Assembly: GCF_001039355.2 (NCBI RefSeq)
Contig: NW_019775433.1
Location: forward strand, 13,682-77,681
From: Lingula anatina
Taxonomy: Eukaryota; Brachiopoda; Lingulata; Lingulida; Lingulidae
DNA length: 64,000 nucleotides
Direction: 5' to 3'
Shown piece after piece: positions 33,401 to 46,815 of the stretch (position 1 is its first letter; each line of letters opens with the position of its first letter). Below the pieces are notes generated by a model, which did not search any database, was not told the DNA's origin, and saw only the letters and a program-made list of their open reading frames with translations. The translations under genes and the position numbers were made by a program.

Positions 33401-36340
33401 GATTATCACTGATTCCTTATTATGTGACACTGTTAGTTTAGACTCTTACAAACTGTATCTGGCAGAGAGCTTAACCAATGGGAGTTTACAGGGAAATCTC
33501 AACGTGTGTTTTACGTAATCTCATTTAATGGCCACCTAAACTCAATTAGGCAAGTGACTGAATAGCTCTGAACTTAACTATTGATTACCGACGGGAAAAT
33601 TACAGACTGACCACACAAATGTGACTGGCAAAGGTTTTCAGGCCCATGAAATTTCTAATTCACACCTTAAAATGCCAATATGAGATAACAAAGATAATTG
33701 TTTTGAAAAGAGTTTATTTCCATTTTCAACACCCTTTTTTACATTAAACAAAATACCCTGTAATAAATTTACTGACATTTTTAAATGATCAAATAAGAAA
33801 AATGTTGACATGGAAAAATATCAAAAGAACAATTTTAAATGTCCAATTAGCTCCATTCTGAGGTTCTGAACATAGTGAATGATTGAATATGTCAAACTGT
33901 AATGATATGAATTTATTTCCATTTTTGATACTTTTTACACAATACACGATAACAGTTTTTGCATCATTTTTATAAAATCAGCTAACAATATTGCTAAGAT
34001 GCAGAAAATGTCAAAAGAACACTTTTACATTTCCAATTAGTTCAATAATGAGACTGTTAATATGCCTAAGAATTGACTCTGAAGAAAAAAAACACTTATA
34101 AACAAAAAAGGCATAACTTCATCAACACTTAATCGATCAAGCTTATTTTCGAACTTGATCTGTATGTTAGTCAGAATGATCACTCCTGTGAGTTGCAAGA
34201 CAATAGGGCTGATCGATTTTACCTTAAATGTGCTATCAGTATGCTGAAAAAAGCGAAAAAACAGCATAACTTTTTTAAATGGCCCTATCATGCTGATTTG
34301 ATTTTCGAACTTGACCTGCGTATTATGAATATTCATCAGTTCTGTAAGTTTCAAGCCAAAAAGTAAAACTGTCTTCCACTTATCGTGTTATCGATGGTGA
34401 AAGTGCACGTCGACGACGGCGACGACAGACGCAGGTGACGGCTTTATGTACAGACACATCTGTGTCTGTACATAAAAAGGTGCAAAGAGAAAAACATAAA
34501 GGTAACGTCATCGTAATGTTATAAAACGTTTTTTGTTTGCTGGGATTTTATATCAAGATCATACAGTTTTATGAATTGTAATATTAAAATGGATATATTC
34601 TCATTCTGTTTAGCGAGTGGTTTTGATTTTGATTTCTGGACACCGTTCTGCGAAATGGCCTCACTGTTGAGTTTACTATGGTAGGCAAGACCTGTAGCCA
34701 GGAAGGGGATGGGTGGGAATAGGCCTTTTTGCTTGCACGGCCCGCTCTGGGTACAAGTCAGAACCAAGATTTTAAAAATAACGAATAGGAATACAGAATA
34801 TTGGTCATGCCGTAGATATAACATAACATTTCGAATTCTTTGTCACCGTTCAGCAGTTCTAAGTGTCGGGGCATTCGTGTGTATTGAAGTGATACAATCG
34901 ATCATATTTCATTGGATCTTTGACGTAAAAAAACACCTGCGGAACATAAATAATGCACTGTTATCAGTTTTACATTTGAACTGCAATAAAAAGGTCTTCT
35001 GAATGCAACTGAATCAGACAGAAATGAAAGGTGCAAAAGGTTTTCCGGGCTTTTCATTTATCGATTTTCAGTCTTTCAGAGCGCGTTGTCAAATAATCGT
35101 ATGATGATGTTACTATTGATCTTTGATATTTGAATGGTTATCTTAAAAGAAAGATAGCTGAACACTGTTTGAAAGACGAATTCTTGATCCGTAACACAAA
35201 CAGCCCATAAAAGAGTTCATATTTTGAGGTATTTAATTTTTCAATTGTTCTTAGAAAGTTTTTAATTGATATCACGTGAAACGTTACAGCATTGTCAAAT
35301 TCTCAGCATTTGGATACCCCATATTTCATTTAAGATTTGCAGTGAATTATACTATTGACCTACCATTGCACATGTCTTTTACTATAGGTACATGTAACTT
35401 GGAATGATACTGAAGCACATGTAGCCTTTCTTTTTTAAATCGGAAGACACACTATTGTAGATCTCCTGTTGCAGGTACCAGGATACCCCAAAACGTACTT
35501 TATAAATAAACTATGCACATGCCTCTGTTGTAAAAAAATTTCAAAAACATCAAAAGGTCTACATTCATATTTATTGACACATAAGGGAGAAGACTGCCAA
35601 AAGCGGAGGAACCTTCAATAAACTAGGTTGTTAAATCCATACATACAGATAATAGTGCATTTATTTATAATTATTAAGGACTATTTGTCAGGTGCTATTT
35701 GAGAAATATAGTAACAGTATACTGCCGTTGTTTTTCACATTTGTCATATATTCCACAAATGGACTTAAATGAAATAAATGATAACCTGTCATTTATATTG
35801 GACGCTGCGGTGACTCTGTAATGGGTTGATAAGTCACTGGTCTTTGTCCATTTGCTGTAGTAATTTTCCTATTTTTTTCACTGCTATCAAAGCTTTTCCT
35901 CGTGTTCAAATATGATAAAGGACATGGAAGACTTTATAAAGTGCACACTGATGTAAGAACAAAGTTATCATCAATCTCACGTGAGACAGAAAAAAAATCA
36001 GCTCACCTAAGTCTGCATCCAGGTGCTCCCAGTCTTCATCCGCTACAGGTACTGTTCCAGCGTCATCGTATTTTGTTCTATCATTAATCTCACACGTTTT
36101 ACTACTGCTATGGTAGTTGACAGATGTACAGGTCGCTGTGCCGAGATGAAGACAGAGGACGGTGCAATGCGCTTTGTCGCGCACGCTGTACGTCGTTGGT
36201 TGTGCGCCGCTGAAAACTCCATTTGAAAGTCTTGAGCCGTAGGAACTTTTGAAATATCCCCAACTGTATGAATGTCCTCTACATAACTGAATTGATAACG
36301 CAAAAATAATAAATATGGATGTTTTTATCTGCTGTCCCAT
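21596..36340 (-). CDS. Gene A: secreted PAN-FN3-fibrinogen-like-F5/8C-SUEL mosaic protein
   Basis: Seventeen exons, 1144 residues, no frame break: PAN 36340-36007; FN3 30396-30082; FReD1 29900-29598, 29390-29262, 28684-28517; F5/8C 28129-27930, 27508-27407, 27195-27054; SUEL lectin 26832-26575; FReD2 26205-26018, 25387-25216, 24968-24891, 24701-24534; FReD3 23965-23750, 23318-23028 (WSC-like insert), 22606-22391, 21750-21596 with TGA. A signal peptide (IFIIFALSIQLCRG) starts the protein and no membrane segment is seen, so it should be secreted. The fibrinogen-like domains are of the contactin-associated-protein type (VECDMTxxPPxTIVHHD, CNCDxNDNVWRxDEG, VGPLxC). It matches gene B exon for exon with three small in-frame length differences. 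Several donors are weak (GTACGA after 29598, GTACCG after 27054, GTTGGT after 23028). A MITE sits 12 bases before the acceptor of the 23318 exon. Ligand unknown; carbohydrate or microbe binding is inference from the lectin-like modules. Confidence 0.9.
21833..22000 (+). mobile_element. MITE with CAGGGGCGGATCC-type termini, copy 2
   Basis: It lies in the last intron of gene A. It begins CAGGGGCAGAT and ends GGATCCGCCCCTG, and is an inverted relative of 11293-11464. Internal GTCTTCCGGAAGAC words form small hairpins. No exact flanking duplication was seen. Confidence 0.65.
23332..23505. mobile_element. hAT-type MITE, copy 2, inserted at a splice acceptor of gene A
   Basis: These 174 bases are the inverse-orientation relative of 2126-2299. 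They are flanked by a perfect 8-base duplication, GAAGAATT, at 23324-23331 and 23506-23513. The insertion lies in gene A (minus strand), 12 bases before the AG that opens exon 23318-23028, so the native branch-point region has been moved 182 bases away and the element now supplies the sequence upstream of a short pyrimidine tract. Confidence 0.92.
25130..25204. repeat. CT-rich microsatellite
   Basis: A pyrimidine-rich, imperfect (CT)n tract in gene A, just 3' of the donor of exon 25387-25216. It produces spurious Ser/Leu-rich frames. Confidence 0.8.
30403..30438. repeat. (AAAT)n microsatellite
   Basis: About nine AAAT units immediately upstream (in gene sense) of the FN3 exon acceptor of gene A. 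Confidence 0.85.
30770..34482. repeat. Repeat-filled first intron of gene A
   Basis: Positions 30770-31040 match a repeat at 5320-5640. Positions 31695-32125 and 34060-34480 are direct, diverged copies of one element of about 420 bases that ends in a GACGGCGACGACAGA-like GC-rich stretch and a hairpin: TTATGTACAGACAC at 34444-34457 pairs with GTGTCTGTACATAA at 34462-34475. Parts of the same family appear around 33600-34030. Three tandem units of about 105 bases (ATAATTCAGAAGTATTCA...) lie at about 32774-33056. No coding capacity was seen. The element family is not recognised. Confidence 0.7.
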
Positions 36341-38512
36341 TGCGCAGTTTGTAAAATTCTAATAAAATTAATTTATAAAATTATACTGAAATATTATTTT
36401 ACTCATTCCACCGCTTTGTTCAAGCCACACGAAGAGGCATCTTCAAACTATTGGAATAGCTGGGTCATACAAAGAGCATAGATTGAGTAGCGGTGCCGAA
36501 ATATAAAAATAGAATCATGTTATTTGCCTTGTGGAACAAAAAGATCGGAAATCGAAAAACGAAGGTTCATTTCCAATAACAAGTTGGGCAATTATTTGGT
36601 CAATTCCCCTAGCCAATTATTATACATGTATCGCAAGAACAGTGTTTAGATCATAATCTGTTATGATTATTTTGATTGAAAAGCTTACATTTCGCCAAAA
36701 ATCAATGATCTGTTTACGGGTAATGTGGCGAAAAATTGGAATTATGAAATGGCCAAAGGGTTGGAAGTTGTTTTGAAGTTTGTGCATGGATATTCAACCA
36801 CAGTAGGATAGTAGCAAAATATCGAAATATGAACGCAAACCACGATGCTCCTCAACTCCCTCCCCCCTCCCCAACCCCCAATTAAAAAGAACAATCGATA
36901 GTTACTAAAATATAACTTTTTGATGCCGCTGGGGATATTGTAATGACTATCAGATTTTTTAAAAGAAAGACTGACATAAAAAGGAATGATACTGGAGTAA
37001 TCCAACCAAATGTCCCGTTCTTGGTCTTATATGAACACCATGTGGTTCAGGATTTCACTTTATTAGTGTCTAAATGTATCATCGGTATATTTCCTTAATC
37101 AAATTGATCGTCACTGGAAGATTACTTTGGCGTGCCTGGTAGTTTCTCAAACGCTGTCAGCCTCCATACTCCCGCCTCCCTTTGCATTAAAAGCTACTAC
37201 TGAATCTAATCCGTGGCTGTTTTGTTCATAATGTCCCTGAGAAGAAGAGTAAATGTATGCGTGAGCACTGCCTTATTGATCGGGATAATGTTTGTCGATT
37301 TCGCGTATGCAGCACCATCGGTACTGCCTCAGTGACCCCTTTGATTTCAATATAAAATATCATAATACAATGTGAAAAACGTTCTGAACAAGAATGTCCT
37401 CTGCAGTTCTTTAATGTAGATTTTCAGTAGTTCTATGACAACAAAAGAAAACATCGTGCTAAACAGTGCATTGTGTTCGGTTCATGTAGAACCTCAAGCA
37501 TCCAGCGCCATCTGCCGGTCAATCCTTCCCGTTAAGTTTCCACATCACACCGCGCCATGTACTCGTCCATTGGCCGAAAATCGATCATCTTAGGGATTTT
37601 CACCCACCATGATTTAGATACCACACACTCTAAACTATGCAGAATTGCTTCTTTGCCACTGAACTGAGTTTTGAATAATAACTTCCGTAATATTCAATTT
37701 TTTGAAATTTTATTTAGCGGCATATGACTTGGAAAATGGGGAGTGTTTGAGTGTATTGTTGTCATGTGAAATCTCTATATTCTACCTACCACGACTTTTT
37801 AAGTTATCACCCTTCTTTTCAGACGAATGTCCTGAAAACCAACATGGCTATCACTAAAGGTGGTTTTTTGCATATTGAGGTCTTGATATAAAGTTACATT
37901 TAACGCACCCAAATTGCATTCTTCATAATTTTGATGTGTAATCTTTTGAAACAATTTGGTTAATTAAAATCTCAATGGGACATTCAGAATTAAAATGACA
38001 GCAAAAACCAAGAAATTTAATTTTGTAACCAGCTGAAAATTTTCCCATTCAACTAAAGTTTGGAAGATAACCCATGACTGGAATTAATGCTCATCGCTTA
38101 CAAAAGCGCGATTATGTAAAAAATGTACAAAGTATGCCGTTGAAAAAGACAATTATTAGTAACGACTTATGTTGTGATACATAACAGCCGCCTGCATTAA
38201 TAACCAATGTTCTCATACAGCTTGATTAAAATTAAATATTCATATGTATCACCTAGGTTATTTCGATGAGGACACCTCCCACCTTTGACGAATTTGATGC
38301 ATTGTGCATTTTTTTTTATAAAAGCTCCAGGCTTTTATTTATAGCTTGGTTGCTATAAACCTAGAGGCGTAATTTCTGCCAGACACCCAAATGCTACTTC
38401 ATTCAATATTGTGGCTTCCAGAACGTGGCTGCTGAATGGCAGCAACAAGGGATACATACAGGGGTATAGTTCATTCTGATTTCCTTACCGATATATGTTT
38501 AGAGGCTACAAA
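36341..38512. promoter_or_regulatory. Divergent promoter region of genes A and B
   Basis: These 2.17 kb separate the start codons of two head-to-head genes. It is homologous over most of its length to 54407-57142 between C and D, for example the shared segment around 37310-37350 and 55390-55430. On the B side, TATAAAAG at 38317-38324 lies 189 bases before the ATG. On the A side a TATATTT-like word (near 36500, minus sense) is conserved in C. No coding exon was seen inside. Confidence 0.5.
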
Positions 38513-41500
38513 ATGGGACAGCGGATAAAAACATCCACAGTACTGCTTTGTTTGCTGTCCTTTCAGTTGTGTGGAGGACATTCGTACAGCTGGGGATATT
38601 TTAAAAGTTCCTACGGAACAAGACTTTTAAATGGAGTTTTCAGCGGCGCACAACCAACGACGTACAGCGTGCGCGACAAAGCGCATTGCACCGTCCTCTG
38701 TCTTCATCTCGGCACAGCGACCTGTACATCTGTCAACTACCATAGCAGTAGTAAAACGTGCGAGATTAATGATAGAACAAAATACGATGACCCTGGAACA
38801 GTACCTGTAGCGGATGAAGACTGGGAGCATCTGGATGCAGACTTAGGTGAGCTGATTTTTACCTGTGTCTCACGTGAGATTGATGAATCTTTTAATTTTT
38901 TGGTCTTAGCAAGTAAATCGGCGTGTCTCTGCTTACGTGGAGTCTTCTACTTAATTACAGTCGTTTTTTAACATGCATGAAAATGGGAAAATGTCTTAAT
39001 AGTGTTGGGGAAATGTAATATTTGCTTCTCTGTTCATCTGTTTTTCCCGCCTTTACCTGGAGAATAGGTGAAAAAAACTTTGATTAGATATTCAATAATA
39101 CTTTTTGTACTTGTACTCAATAAAAAAGAATTTGTTATAAAAATATTTTAAATGATGAAGTTCTATTATCACACTACAATATTAATAAAATTGATAAAAT
39201 GATTTGAACCACACACTCTTTACTTCATATTTGTTCATAGCTATATTTTTCAGGGTGGGGGAATTGTCCCGAGGGGGATTTATCCGTGGGGAATTGTCGT
39301 TGAATAAGGAAATAGTCTTAGTTTGGCACTTGTTGCTGCACATTTCGATCTTTAGGTAGTTGACCAAGGCACGGTGATAACAGATGTCTGGGGTATTGAA
39401 ATGTCTCAGCCACTGTGTTTCTGGGCACACACATTTGTTTGCTATGATCAATATTTTTGGCAAGTATTTCTATCGAGCTACATCAGTTAGAAGTCATTCA
39501 GCTTTTTAGCTGCGGTGATATTTACCGGCATTTACCCTAGTGCAGTTTTAGCAGCTACACTGGGAGTTTTATTAAGTTATTTAATTTTTATTTGGACGCT
39601 TTCCACTATCCCCTATCACCTGCCTTTGTCCTTGTGTTTTTCCCTAGTATTCTCTTTTGCATTATTCTACTTTCAAGAATTAAAGCATTTTTGGGAGAAT
39701 TGCAATTTTAAAAATATGGGTATGTGCCAAAACTTAATCTAATTTATGAATTTATGCCCCCATTGCAAGTCAATAATCAAATGAATAACGTTTTCAAATT
39801 AACGCGAGTTTTATGACAAGGTCATATCTCGTCATTTTATTATTAAACCGGCAGGTAAAATGGCCCAAGTGCGGTTTCTTTCCTATTTTATCTTTTTCTT
39901 TGAGGGGGCGTATTACTCAGATGGCGTATTTGGTCCGTATATCCGTTGCTATTATAAAACAGAACTGAGACGCTGTAATGCCTAAATCTGAGGAAATATA
40001 CTGCAAATAAATAAAATTGTCGTAGTAAAAAGACAACATATGTGTGTAGGTAAGGACCTGTCCTTCCAAATTTACTAAGCACATATACTTACTTAGTTTA
40101 AGTCATTTTGTCTGATTTTTTAATTAATCCCTTATAAAAAGCATTTAATAATTCCAATTGATTTCTGTACAGGTTAAGAGATATTTACGCCATCGAATTT
40201 AAGATCTTATATACATGTATTACACATAAATTTGTAATATAATTACACATTACCTAATGCAAACGTATATATAACTTTAAAGACAAGAAAGTTATAATAA
40301 TAATTAATATAGTAGAGTAAATAATATGGTATTACCCATACTTGTAGTAAGAAATAAAAAACCTAGTTACGTATAGGGTGAGAGACCAAATAGAGAATGA
40401 CTTGTGGCCCACTATCACAATAGTAAAAGTAGATCAAAATCGTTATCCAAGCATACGTTAGCAGAAAGATAAACATGTATGGCATATAAAATATTTATAT
40501 AAAGATTAAATAAGATAGTTAAAATTATTATAAACTTAATTAACGCAACACTCCCTGCATTATAGAAACAATGCTTATGATGTAATTTTAACATTACAAT
40601 AGAATTATAAGGATGTAACAAATGGATACTATACTTCCTGCTTTGAATGAAAAATATAAACTTCAAGTCCCTGGTGTTTACACATCTCTCTGAAAAAATT
40701 CTTATGGTTGTCTACATTACTGGATAGTTACACATTACTAAAGTACCTTATTAGAGATGGTACAAAATATCGAGTTAAGATGCAGGGATGAGCCTAGCAA
40801 GTTCGTGAGTAAGAAGAATTTTTATTTTCTCTTTAGGTATGGTGTCTTTAATAACCACTTAGCAACTCTTTACAAAAGGTCAGAAACACAAACCCTATGT
40901 TGAGTGAGGGTTGTTTGCGTTATACATACATCTGCCCCTAACTGCATGTGGTATTACATGTTGCCATTAAAAACACTTTAAGCAATTTGATAATCCTGTA
41001 TCTCTTAATGTGAGATCAAAGCAAACATGCTTAAGAGCATGAATGGATGGGTAGAATGGGTCGGGAATACGAACTTTTAAAATACATATCATGGGTAATT
41101 TGTGTAATCAGTTTATCCTAACAATGTTCATTCACAACAGGTAAGTTTCACTTTCAAGAACCTTTTCAAGAACATTTTAATGTTAAAATGTGTAACTATC
41201 CATCATACCATTATTTTGGCAACGACCTCTGTACAATTGAAAATCGGCGAATGAAAATAGTAGTGTGGTCAAATCTGCCGGTGAATTCCGGATCATTCGG
41301 TGCCGAGTCTGGTAGCTAGGTAGGCCTGCATTGGGAGGTTTGCAGGTCGGTTTATTGTAAAAAGATAGGTAATCGCAATAACTCACTGACACGCTTTAGG
41401 CAACGAAATAATTCGATAAAGAAATGTTTTCCACGAGAGGTACGGACGAGTATAGCTTACAACTTTCTAGTATAGAATGAGGGTGCCTTCTTGGGTAAAA

Positions 41501-43114
41501 AGGCTCTCTGGAAATATCCCCATTTAACTCCAGGGGCGTAACAATGGTTCGTATACAAGTTATACAGAAGATTTGTACATTCAGGTGTCTCTAATTTTCA
41601 ATCGAAGGGATTTTCGACTATATTTCGTAAAAATACGTTAAATTTATAGAGAATAATATCATGATTGGCCCAAAAAAATTGTACGCACAGTGCATCCGTG
41701 CGTACGTCCCTGAGTTACACAACAGAGTTTTAAAAGTTCCTTTTTGTTCTAGGACCTCCACAATATCCAAGTTTTGTCTACGTGAACGAAAGCCAAACCA
41801 CATCTCTAGAAATCACGTGGATGTCCGGCTTCAATGGCGGGTTCACTCAAACATTCACTTTAGAGGTAACGCCCCAGAGTGCTGCTGACGACACCAGTAC
41901 CACCGTGCTGAACTTTGAGGACCCTGGGTACCTTAAGACCACGACTACCCTCATCACTGGGTTACAAAAAGGGACAAGCTATACCTTACGACTAACTACC
42001 GTAACTAACAGACCAGTAGGTGTCAGGAGCAGGAACGTATCGAGGACAGCCACCACTAACACAGGTAGAAACAGATTTGGCTTCTTATCTTAATGACTTT
42101 CATGAGGATGTATTCTATTATTTCATTTTTTGCTACGCTTTGTAAATGAATTTATTACATATGAAGCTTTCAATTTGTTTATTAGCAAGAGACAAAGGGA
42201 AACAAAGCCTTTTATCCCATAAGCATACATTGTCGTCAGTATAATTTAAATGCTCAGTAATTGATAATTTTACAGGTACTTGCGACAAACTGAAGGAAGA
42301 TGGCTTAAGTAGCGGGAACTATGATATCGATGTAGATGGTCCTGGTGGAATGGACCCTTTTCAGGTGGAATGTGACATGACCTTTGATCCCCCATTGACC
42401 ATTGTCCACCATGATATAGAAGGTCGAAGCAGTCAACTTGGGCCTGGTCACGCAGGCTATGCTTATAGGGATCTGACGTATTCTACCGCATCTATGGACC
42501 AGATGACTGCCTTATTGAATATGTCCGGTCACTGTCACCAATACAGACAAATAGAGTGTCATGCACTTGGAAGTAAGTACGAATAAACCATTTTTAAAAA
42601 CTAATTTGGCTGTTGAGTCTTTTTATCATGTATATAATTGTACCAATAATGTTGTCATAAATAGTATAAGTCGTGTTAATCTTTTAAATTATTTTTACGA
42701 TGAATGTGAATTCAAACTTGCACGTTTCCTTTCAGGTGTTTATATTAAATATGATAATGATACATATAATTTCTGTTGTAGACCCTGGGTCAAACACTGA
42801 TCATAGTGATCGTACTGGAGTATACAGGTATTGGGGTGCTTACTTCCCTGGAGGATCCCCTGTCTCCAGGTGTCTGTGTGGGAAATATTCCGCCTGTGAA
42901 AACGGAAGAAGTAAGAGTACAAAACAAAGGGCAATTTATAAATATTTGCCTTGTCCGACCATGGCATCCTTCTCCAAGTGTGAGGACCACGTAGTCCAAA
43001 GCAAACATAAATCTTATACTCTTAGTGGAATTTAAAGATATAAATTATCGCAATTAACCAATTCAGTTTAAAGCCCCATTGTTTCTTTTACGTAAAAAAA
43101 AAAAAAAAAAAAAT

Positions 43115-43197
<83 letters not shown>

Positions 43198-46100
43198 TAT
43201 TTAAAATGGACGCCGTCGGGCATGACATTTCGAACTTTGTGTCGTGCAATGTTTATCACATAGAAAATCTGAACATCCAACATGGCGGAGTGAGTTGACT
43301 AGGAGGTCAATTCACTTACCTCACGTGACTTCCTCTCGACTAATCATTGAGCGTCAAAATTCGTGATCATGTTCAAAATGATATTTGTTGCCTGGTATTT
43401 GTTGACATGCATAACATTATCCGTGATATCGACACTAGCCCTTATGTGAGTAATTAAAAAATATCCAGAGTGATTGAATCTTTTTCACATGAAATTCTTG
43501 TTAAGTAAGCGCGTTTGATTTACTAGATGTGTTTTTCTGGATACTTTTGAAATATCAAGTACCTTTTTTTTCTAATAGAAAATTGGGCTCCTGTAAGCAT
43601 GCTCCCTGATAGATCAGAAATAAACGTAAGTGAATATTTTTGTAACAGGCGATTGCAGTTGTGTCCAGAACGATGCCGTGTGGAGGAAGGATTCCGGGTA
43701 CCTTCAGGAAAAGAATATTCTTCCCATTGTGCAGACCAGAATAAACGATATTGATAGCGGTTATGAAATGGGTTTTGAAACACTGGGACCATTGATTTGT
43801 ACCTCCTGGGTGGAAAGTGAGTTTTGAAATTATCACATCATAGTAGTAAGCCACTAAATATTATAGTGTTTTCAAACCCCTGTATTTCACAAAGAAACAG
43901 ATGAGAACAAACATGAATTGCACTTTATGCATAAAAGAGTCGTGATTCAATCAAACTACACGTCCAAGTAATATTGAAAACTACAAAGTGAAAAAGTGTA
44001 TCATATGCAATATATAGGAAAGAGTGAGAGTAGTGGATGAGCGGCAGGTGGCTACTTATAGCCGTAAAGCGATTTAGGGCGACTATAATGTATAAAGCCA
44101 CCTGACACACAATAATGAGACAAGAGAATCGAACCATATTGTAGATTGCTCAGAAACAATTTTCTTTTGTTATTCGTTTTTTTTTTTCTATTATATTTTT
44201 CACGAAATTTCACTCTTAATTTTCATAAATGGTTTCTAATCTCATATTTTACTAATATTCTCTAGGTGTAGAGCGTCCCCTGGGGATGCAGAGCAACTTC
44301 ATACCCAGTTCCTCTCTCTCGGCATCAACAACACATAGTCGTTGTCCCATCAATTATGGAAGAATTGGTAGTTCTAATGGGTGGTGTGGCAACACCGTGG
44401 ACACCAACCAATGGTACCAAATAGACCTGGGAAAGACGATGAATATTACCAAAGTTGCAACAACGGTATTACATAAGCTTGAGAGCAAACGATCTTCTCA
44501 TTCAGGTGACATCACCGATGCGGTGTTTGGCGAACGTTGATATTTTTCTCTTTCCTCTTTTTCGCCGTTGAGAAAACGTGTCTTGGGCAATCTTTTAAAA
44601 ATTGGCAAACGGTCAAGTTTTGTCTGTAGTCATAAAACCTAGCATTTTTAAAGGCAAGGATAGTATATTAATGGTTTCTGATCAAACAGGATCGATCCAT
44701 CTCCAAGGGGTTTCTGATGATAAAAGAGTCTAGAGAAATGTGTCGATTCCTTGGGACTTTATCTATGCAGATCTTTATTTTGGTGTCTTATTTCAGGGGC
44801 GCAGTGCAAGTGATCAGCATGTGAAGTCGTACAAGTTGCTGTTCTCAGATGACGGATCCAATTTTGAATGTTACACAAAGGCAGATGGCTCGTGCAAGGT
44901 AAAGACTAACTTTATACAGAATGCTCCAGTGGAGGCAATACAAGAAAAGCATCGTCTCATAAAATGTTTGTATTTAACTTTTAAGCATATATATGTGTGT
45001 CAGAATTATATCCAAGTAGGTATCAAGAGTCTTGACAAGGCAACTCCCCCGAGCAGCCGTCGGCGTGGGGTTCAGGGCCTGCTAAAAGGCCAAAGGGCCC
45101 CGAAATTTTTTGGCATTTTAAAGGCCGAACGATGCTATTTTGTACGGTTTAGAACTATGATTCAGCTAGTCAAAATTCTAACTTCAGTCAGGACCCCCTG
45201 CCCCCCCCCCCCAAATCCGTCGCTACTGTAGTAATTCTTTGTCTCTGGTTTTAGATATTCCAAGCCAACTGGGATAGCAGTACCATCCGTAGTAACTATA
45301 TAAAACCTGCTGCCGTGGGCCGATATATACGGTTCAATCCCCAGACATGGAACAGTCGCTTGAGTGCCAGGTTTGAGGTATACGGATTTGAGCCAGGTAA
45401 GTGTGGATTCTGTAAATATGTAGTTTTACGTTCTTTAATTTGAGGGTTTCTGTAGTTTTAAAGGTCGGCACTGGGTAAGATACCCAGCTTTTCAAGATAT
45501 GTAGACATATAAAATATGACTTTGGGACCTTTTCAAATGTGTATAGTGATTTAACTCTTTATGCTTTGATGCATTTTAATGTGAATGCTTATTCTTTAGG
45601 GTATACAAATACCAGCCAAATAAATGAGAACAGTACCGTCTCTCTGTCCTGTCCTACTGGGGCCTGGATAGACATTCTGGATGCTTTCTACGGAAAGGAG
45701 AGTATTGGTTGCAGGGCAGATCAGAGAGCTTCTATAAAAGCCGTCAAGAACCTGTGTCAGCAGCGCACTAGCTGTACAGTCAATTCAAGTAATGGAGTAT
45801 TTGGTGATCCGTGTGTAGGACCAACAAAATACATGTGGATAACACACAAATGTGTATGTAAGTACCTGTATATGATGGAAAGGTTTGACACTCATCTTTA
45901 TTTGCTTTATATCTTTTCAAGATATTGAGATGTTATGAAAATATTATCATTTGAACTGTAAATCTAAAGGTACCGGTATTAGAAGAGTGTCTCTCTGTGA
46001 AAGCATTTATACTAATTGCCTCTTAAATATGATCTAATACTTCTATAGCCCTCTTGCAGCCTCTTGTGTAAGTCAAATCTTATGATGACTGCGTCATTAT

Positions 46101-46771
46101 ATTTTCCTTTTAACGAATGTTTCAATTTATGAATCCCGATTTTCAGTATGTCATAGAATATTTCATTTGTGTATGATATGTACATTCATTACAAAATGTA
46201 TGACGATTATATGCTACGATTTTCCAGCCATTTTGAGCTCCTGCTACGAATATTACAAATATGGATTTCGGTACAGCGGTTACTTTGAAATCGACCCTGA
46301 CGGAGCCAACTATGGTGTTGGGCCTTTCATGGTGGAGTGTGACATGACTACCACGCCACCTGGGAAGACAATTATACACCATAGTAGAGATGACACCGAG
46401 TCCAGTCAGATCTCAGTAAGTATTTTGCCCCAACAAGAAGAGGAGCATGATGAAACAAATACGATATGTAAATGTTTCACCCTTTCTATTTTCACTTGCA
46501 TTATTTAAACCACCCATTTCCATAGTCAATATTGTTACGATCTGGACTATGACGCTTTCAGTGATTTATTTTGCTATAGGGCTACAATGCCTGTGGAAGC
46601 TGGAGCCAAGACCTGACCTATTACGGCATAGATGTTGCCAACCAGATGGGTCCGTTTGTGGACTCCGTGGCCACCTGCTCCCAGTATGCCAAGTTCCGTT
46701 GTAACGGAGCGTCTGGCGTTGGTTCCTGCAACCAGGCTCAGGACAGAAGTAAGCACGGAGAGAGAAAGTGT

Positions 46772-46815
<44 letters not shown>

